8,450 nt of DNA. Origin: an uncultured Microbacterium sp. GTDB lineage: Bacteria; Actinomycetota; Actinomycetes; Actinomycetales; Microbacteriaceae. The stretch lies in NCBI GenBank assembly GCA_937988695.1, contig CALKHM010000038.1, positions 1-8,450 of the forward strand, given 5' to 3'. Below the pieces are notes generated by a model that was not told the origin of the DNA, made no database searches, and saw only the letters and a list, made by a program, of their open reading frames with translations. Position numbers and translations under genes: made by a program. The first letter of the stretch is position 1. Every line of letters starts with the position of its first letter. Below are positions 5,986 through 8,450 of this stretch, piece by piece.

Positions 5986-7461
5986 TCAGCCCTTCGGAGA
6001 CGGGGACGCCGTCGCCGGATGCAGCGCCTTCTCGACGAGGGAGTGCACGTAGCCGAGGTCCGGCGCCGTCTGACTGACGTTGCTGGCCGGAGTGAGCTCG
6101 ATCGTGGTGACCTTCTCGCCCTTCGCCTTGATCGCGAGGTCCGCGAACGCCGGCAGCATCTGCGAAGGGATATCGGTCTTGACCAGGTGCTCGCCCGCCT
6201 TCATGATCTCTTCGAAGCGGCTGAGGACCGTCGCCGGGGTGAACTGCTTGAGGATCGCCTCCTGCAGCTGACGCTGGCGCTTCATGCGGTCCCAGTCACT
6301 GGTGGTCTTGCGCGAGCGGGCATACCACTGGGCGGTGTTGCCGTCCATGTGCTGCTTGCCCTTCTCGATCCACCCGGTCGCCCACTTGTCGACCGGCTCG
6401 CCCTCGTACTTGGGCCCGCCGCCTTCCGGCAGGCGCTCGGTCACCGTGATCTCCACGCCGCCGAGGGCGTCTACGAGCGCGGCGAACCCGGCCATGTCGA
6501 TGAACGCGTAGTACGGGATCGTGATCCCGAGCAGGCCCTCCGCGGCATCCTTCGTCGCCTCCACGCCGGGCGTCGACCCCTGCTTCTCGGCATCCGGATA
6601 GATCTTGCTCCCGTCGCGACACACGTCCAGCTCGGTGTTCAACTGGTTGATGGCGGCCGTCCAGCCGCAGGTGGCGCTTCGATGACCGGTGTGCAGGCCG
6701 GGGTAGAGCTCGCGCATCGGGCTGTCCTTCGAGAACGGGAATCCCTCGAGATCACGGGGGATGCCGGTGATCGTCACGCGGCCGGTGTCGGCGTTGACCG
6801 ACACGACGGAGATCGAGTCGAAGCGCATGGAGTCGCGTCCCTTGCCGCTGTCGGCGCCCAGCAGCAGGATGTTGTAGTAGCCATCCGACGGCGGCGCCAG
6901 AGGAGCCGAGGCCTGGAAGATGCTGGCCAGTCCTCCGTGGAGGCTCGCGACCTTGCTGGTGGCACCGGCGGTCACCGTTCCCGACACGACCAGCAGCGCC
7001 ACCGACAGCAGCGCGATGCCGAAACGCGCCCGCGGTCCGGTCTTCACCAGTCGCACGAGTCGCAGGGTGTCGATCGTCAGCACGATCCAGAGCACGAGGT
7101 ACGCGACGAACAGCACCTCCAGCAGCAGAAGCACCGGAGCCTTGATCGTGAACAATCCGAACAACGAGAGGTCGGCGACCAGCACGGTCAGCAGGGCGGT
7201 GCGCCACACCAGCGCCAGGACGGCGGCGATCACGACCAGCGACCACATGATCAGCGTCGCGCCCAAGCCGACCTTGCTCAGCCGCCGGTTGCCGGACAGG
7301 GCCTGCGCCGAACCGGGGATGAGGAAGTTCAGCACGACGAGCCACCAGCCGCGCCGGGTCATGAAGCGCTCCGACTCGACGTCGGGGTGCCGCAGCGGCC
7401 TCTCCTCGACGAGGTGGCCGCCCGCCTCGATGCGACGTCCGCCCGATGCGACCGCGGTCAC
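5986..7461 (-). CDS. LCP (LytR-CpsA-Psr) family cell-wall glycopolymer ligase with multi-pass N-terminus
   Basis: LCP enzymes transfer lipid-linked wall polymers onto peptidoglycan at the outer face of the membrane. The 491-residue protein has a polar N-terminus (1-37), about five hydrophobic spans (roughly 38-55, 65-86, 89-105, 108-131, 147-168), then an external LCP domain from ~193. Domain hallmarks are YYNILLLGADS at 195-205, RFDSISVVSV at 213-222, GIPRD at 233-237, GGVEITV at 334-340 and WYARSRKTTSDWDRMKRQRQ at 379-398. These supply the Asp and Arg residues that bind pyrophosphate and metal in the family. Cys265 and Cys281 may form a disulfide. Five spans place the domain outside if the N-terminus is inside. 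The GTG at 7461 overlaps the purE stop by 4 bases (GTGA), with AAGGAG 6 bases upstream. An internal ATG at residue 34 is a weaker alternative. Confident of family; the substrate polymer is inferred. Confidence 0.94.
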   Translation of the reverse strand: MTAVASGGRRIEAGGHLVEERPLRHPDVESERFMTRRGWWLVVLNFLIPGSAQALSGNRRLSKVGLGATLIMWSLVVIAAVLALVWRTALLTVLVADLSLFGLFTIKAPVLLLLEVLFVAYLVLWIVLTIDTLRLVRLVKTGPRARFGIALLSVALLVVSGTVTAGATSKVASLHGGLASIFQASAPLAPPSDGYYNILLLGADSGKGRDSMRFDSISVVSVNADTGRVTITGIPRDLEGFPFSKDSPMRELYPGLHTGHRSATCGWTAAINQLNTELDVCRDGSKIYPDAEKQGSTPGVEATKDAAEGLLGITIPYYAFIDMAGFAALVDALGGVEITVTERLPEGGGPKYEGEPVDKWATGWIEKGKQHMDGNTAQWYARSRKTTSDWDRMKRQRQLQEAILKQFTPATVLSRFEEIMKAGEHLVKTDIPSQMLPAFADLAIKAKGEKVTTIELTPASNVSQTAPDLGYVHSLVEKALHPATASPSPKG

Positions 7462-7967
7462 AGCGACTCCTTCAACCGCCGGTTCTTCTGCTCGACCTGC
7501 TGCTCGAGATCGCGAGCGTATGCCTCAACGCGGTCGGCGATCGCAGAGTCCGAGGTCCCCAGGATGCGCGCCGCAAGCAGCCCGGCGTTCTTCGCTCCGC
7601 CGATCGACACCGTGGCCACCGGGATCCCGGCCGGCATCTGCACGATGCTCAGCAGCGAGTCCATGCCATCGAGTGTGGCCAGCGGAACGGGAACGCCGAT
7701 CACCGGCACCGCCGTCACCGATGCGAGCATCCCCGGCAGGTGGGCCGCTCCCCCGGCACCTGCGATGATGGCCCGCAGCCCGCGCTCACGTGCCTGACGC
7801 CCGTATCGGATGAGCTTGTCCGGCGTGCGATGCGCTGACACGACCTCCACCTCGTGCGCAATGCCGAAGTCGGTGAGCACCTGCGAGGCGTCGCTCATCA
7901 CGCGCCAATCGGAGTCGGAGCCCATGACGACTCCGACCAGGGGCGACGACGAGGAATGCAGAGTCAC
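7458..7967 (-). CDS. purE: N5-carboxyaminoimidazole ribonucleotide mutase (PurE)
   Basis: PurE converts N5-CAIR to CAIR in de novo purine synthesis in the cytoplasm. The 169-residue protein is full length. It has MGSDSDW at 15-21, SAHRTP at 44-49 with the catalytic-loop His46, GAGGAAHLPGM at 70-80, and the conserved GVPVPLATLDGMDSLLSIVQ run followed by MPAGIPVATV at 111-120. The set fits class I PurE, the bacterial mutase that works with PurK. No purK is adjacent: the upstream neighbour is divergent. The GTG at 7967 is chosen because the next Met (residue 15) lies inside the GSDSDW motif. No Shine-Dalgarno precedes it, and a -10-like box sits where a leaderless transcript would need it. The stop overlaps the LCP gene start, making purE the first gene of the operon. 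The last ~30 residues are a charged helix (DLEQQVEQKNRR). Confidence 0.97.
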   Translation of the reverse strand: MTLHSSSSPLVGVVMGSDSDWRVMSDASQVLTDFGIAHEVEVVSAHRTPDKLIRYGRQARERGLRAIIAGAGGAAHLPGMLASVTAVPVIGVPVPLATLDGMDSLLSIVQMPAGIPVATVSIGGAKNAGLLAARILGTSDSAIADRVEAYARDLEQQVEQKNRRLKESL

Positions 7968-7973
7968 CCGACA

Positions 7974-7979
7974 AGGCTA
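7974..7979 (-). promoter_or_regulatory. purE: Candidate -10 element for a leaderless purE transcript
   Basis: The minus strand reads TAGCCT, then six bases, then the purE GTG. Transcription starting 7 bases after the -10 box would begin on the G of the start codon. Leaderless mRNAs with TANNNT at this distance are common in Actinobacteria. The absence of a ribosome-binding site supports the reading. No good -35 is seen at 16-18 bases. Confidence 0.45.
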
Positions 7980-8028
7980 GGCCGGATGCCTGGAAGATCC
8001 CCGCAACGGCGCGATCACGATCCATCGC

Positions 8029-8059
8029 TTCCTCCCCAGAAGAGCATTCTGGGGAGGAA
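8029..8059. repeat. Perfect 13-bp inverted repeat between divergent genes
   Basis: The arms TTCCTCCCCAGAA (8029-8041) and TTCTGGGGAGGAA (8047-8059) are exact reverse complements around the 5-base loop GAGCA. Neither side is followed by a T run, and no gene ends here, so a terminator role is not obvious. The repeat lies 62 bases upstream of the purE start and roughly 100 bases upstream of the + strand gene. It could be an operator, a dispersed REP-like element or a small-transcript end. The rest of 7968-8158 shows only a short CTCCG/CGGAG stem (about 8094-8105). Confidence 0.85.
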
Positions 8060-8114
8060 TTGCGTCTTCTCCACAGATCAGTGCCGAGCGGCCCTCCGAC
8101 CGGAGCGATCATCG

Positions 8115-8120
8115 TAGTGT
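8115..8120 (+). promoter_or_regulatory. Candidate -10 element for the coiled-coil protein gene
   Basis: TAGTGT matches TANNNT and would give a leader of about 30-40 bases containing the GGAGG ribosome site. No clear -35 hexamer is seen upstream, so this is tentative. Confidence 0.25.
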
Positions 8121-8167
8121 CGGTGGCGTAGAGCTCGTTCTCGTCGCACACTGGAGGGGTGTTCGCC

Positions 8168-8450
8168 TTGTCCTTGGACACCTGGGTCTCGCTCGGCAGC
8201 CTGCTGGCCGTCGGCGCGGCGCTCTACGCCGCGATGCGCGGTTGGCGCACGGAGTTGAAGGTCGACATCGCCGGGCTGCGGGCCGAGCTCCGTGAGACGA
8301 ATGAGCGTATCGACGGGACCAACGACCGTATCGACCGGACGAACGACCGGGTGGATGCCGCGGCGAAGGGATCAGGCGAACGCATCGACGCCCTGCGCAC
8401 CGAGATCAAGACCGACCTCGGCACCACCAACGAACGCATCGACACCCTCC
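8168..8450 (+). CDS. Small membrane-anchored coiled-coil protein, N-terminal part (3' end outside window)
   Basis: The frame stays open to the window edge, with an in-frame TAG at 8129-8131 upstream. GGAGG at 8153-8157 marks the start region. TTG at 8168 has 10 bases of spacing; GTG at 8159 has only 1, and TTG at 8174 has 16. From TTG 8168 the protein begins SLDTWVSLGSLLAVGAALYA, one short membrane span (about 7-23) followed by RGWR, then a charged alpha-helical region with seven-residue repeats of the form T-N-(E/D)-R-(I/V)-D-x (about 44-63, and again TNERID near the end). Short membrane-anchored helical proteins like this are common in Actinobacteria and usually unnamed; I cannot assign a function. 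The opposite-strand frame here (Ser/Arg-rich) is its shadow. A candidate -10 box, TAGTGT, lies at 8115-8120. Confidence 0.7.
   Translation, partial: MSLDTWVSLGSLLAVGAALYAAMRGWRTELKVDIAGLRAELRETNERIDGTNDRIDRTNDRVDAAAKGSGERIDALRTEIKTDLGTTNERIDTL

Noticed and set aside
4819..7797. A second long + strand open frame (about 992 codons)
   Set aside because: It is antisense to the glycosyltransferase, LCP and purE genes, all with clear family motifs. Its Ser/Arg/Ala-rich composition changes with the gene underneath, so it is a GC-driven shadow.
8224..8445. Minus-strand frame opposite the coiled-coil gene
   Set aside because: The Ser/Arg/Val repeats simply mirror the heptad repeats of the + strand protein, which has an RBS, a membrane span and a start.
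1..8450. Novel defence, mobile or biosynthetic system
   Set aside because: Every sizeable gene fits envelope or housekeeping families. There are no transposases, integrases, nucleases, toxin-antitoxin pairs or att-like repeats. Base composition looks even across the window.

Overview
The window is GC-rich, with dense genes, GTG and TTG starts and short overlaps. It encodes actinobacterial-type cell-envelope proteins. The combination of a purE-LCP-glycosyltransferase operon, a multi-pass LCP protein and a secreted SH3-repeat protein suggests Microbacteriaceae, probably Microbacterium or a close relative. That assignment rests on my recall of protein families, not on a search.

Layout. Positions 1-822 (+) hold the C-terminal part of a probable family 2 glycosyltransferase of the wall-polymer type. 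It converges, with a 22-base gap, on a minus-strand block running from about 7967 down to 845. Read in the direction of transcription, that block has three units. First, purE (purine synthesis), an LCP-family cell-wall ligase gene and a GT-B glycosyltransferase gene form an operon, with a 4-base overlap and then a 1-base gap. Second, after a leader of roughly 175-235 bases, comes a large secreted protein with a conserved extracellular domain and five SH3-like repeats. Third, after 106 bases, comes a two-gene ABC polysaccharide exporter (permease, then ATPase) whose stop and start overlap. A divergent + strand gene begins near 8168 and runs off the right edge. It encodes a small membrane-anchored coiled-coil protein. 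The purE/coiled-coil intergenic region of about 200 bases carries a perfect 13-bp inverted repeat.

How the genes fit together (inference): glycosyltransferases build a lipid-linked wall glycopolymer (teichoic-acid-like or another secondary polymer), the TagG/TagH-like ABC exporter moves it across the membrane, and the LCP enzyme attaches it to peptidoglycan. The SH3-repeat protein probably acts in, or binds to, the same wall. PurE is a housekeeping enzyme at the head of the operon.

I see no RNA genes, CRISPR arrays, insertion sequences, phage genes or defence system. The most interesting points are local: a glycosyltransferase lacking several family hallmark residues, a likely leaderless purE, tandem SH3 repeats with near-identical DNA, and the unexplained perfect hairpin beside purE. 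No gap between genes exceeds 300 bases.
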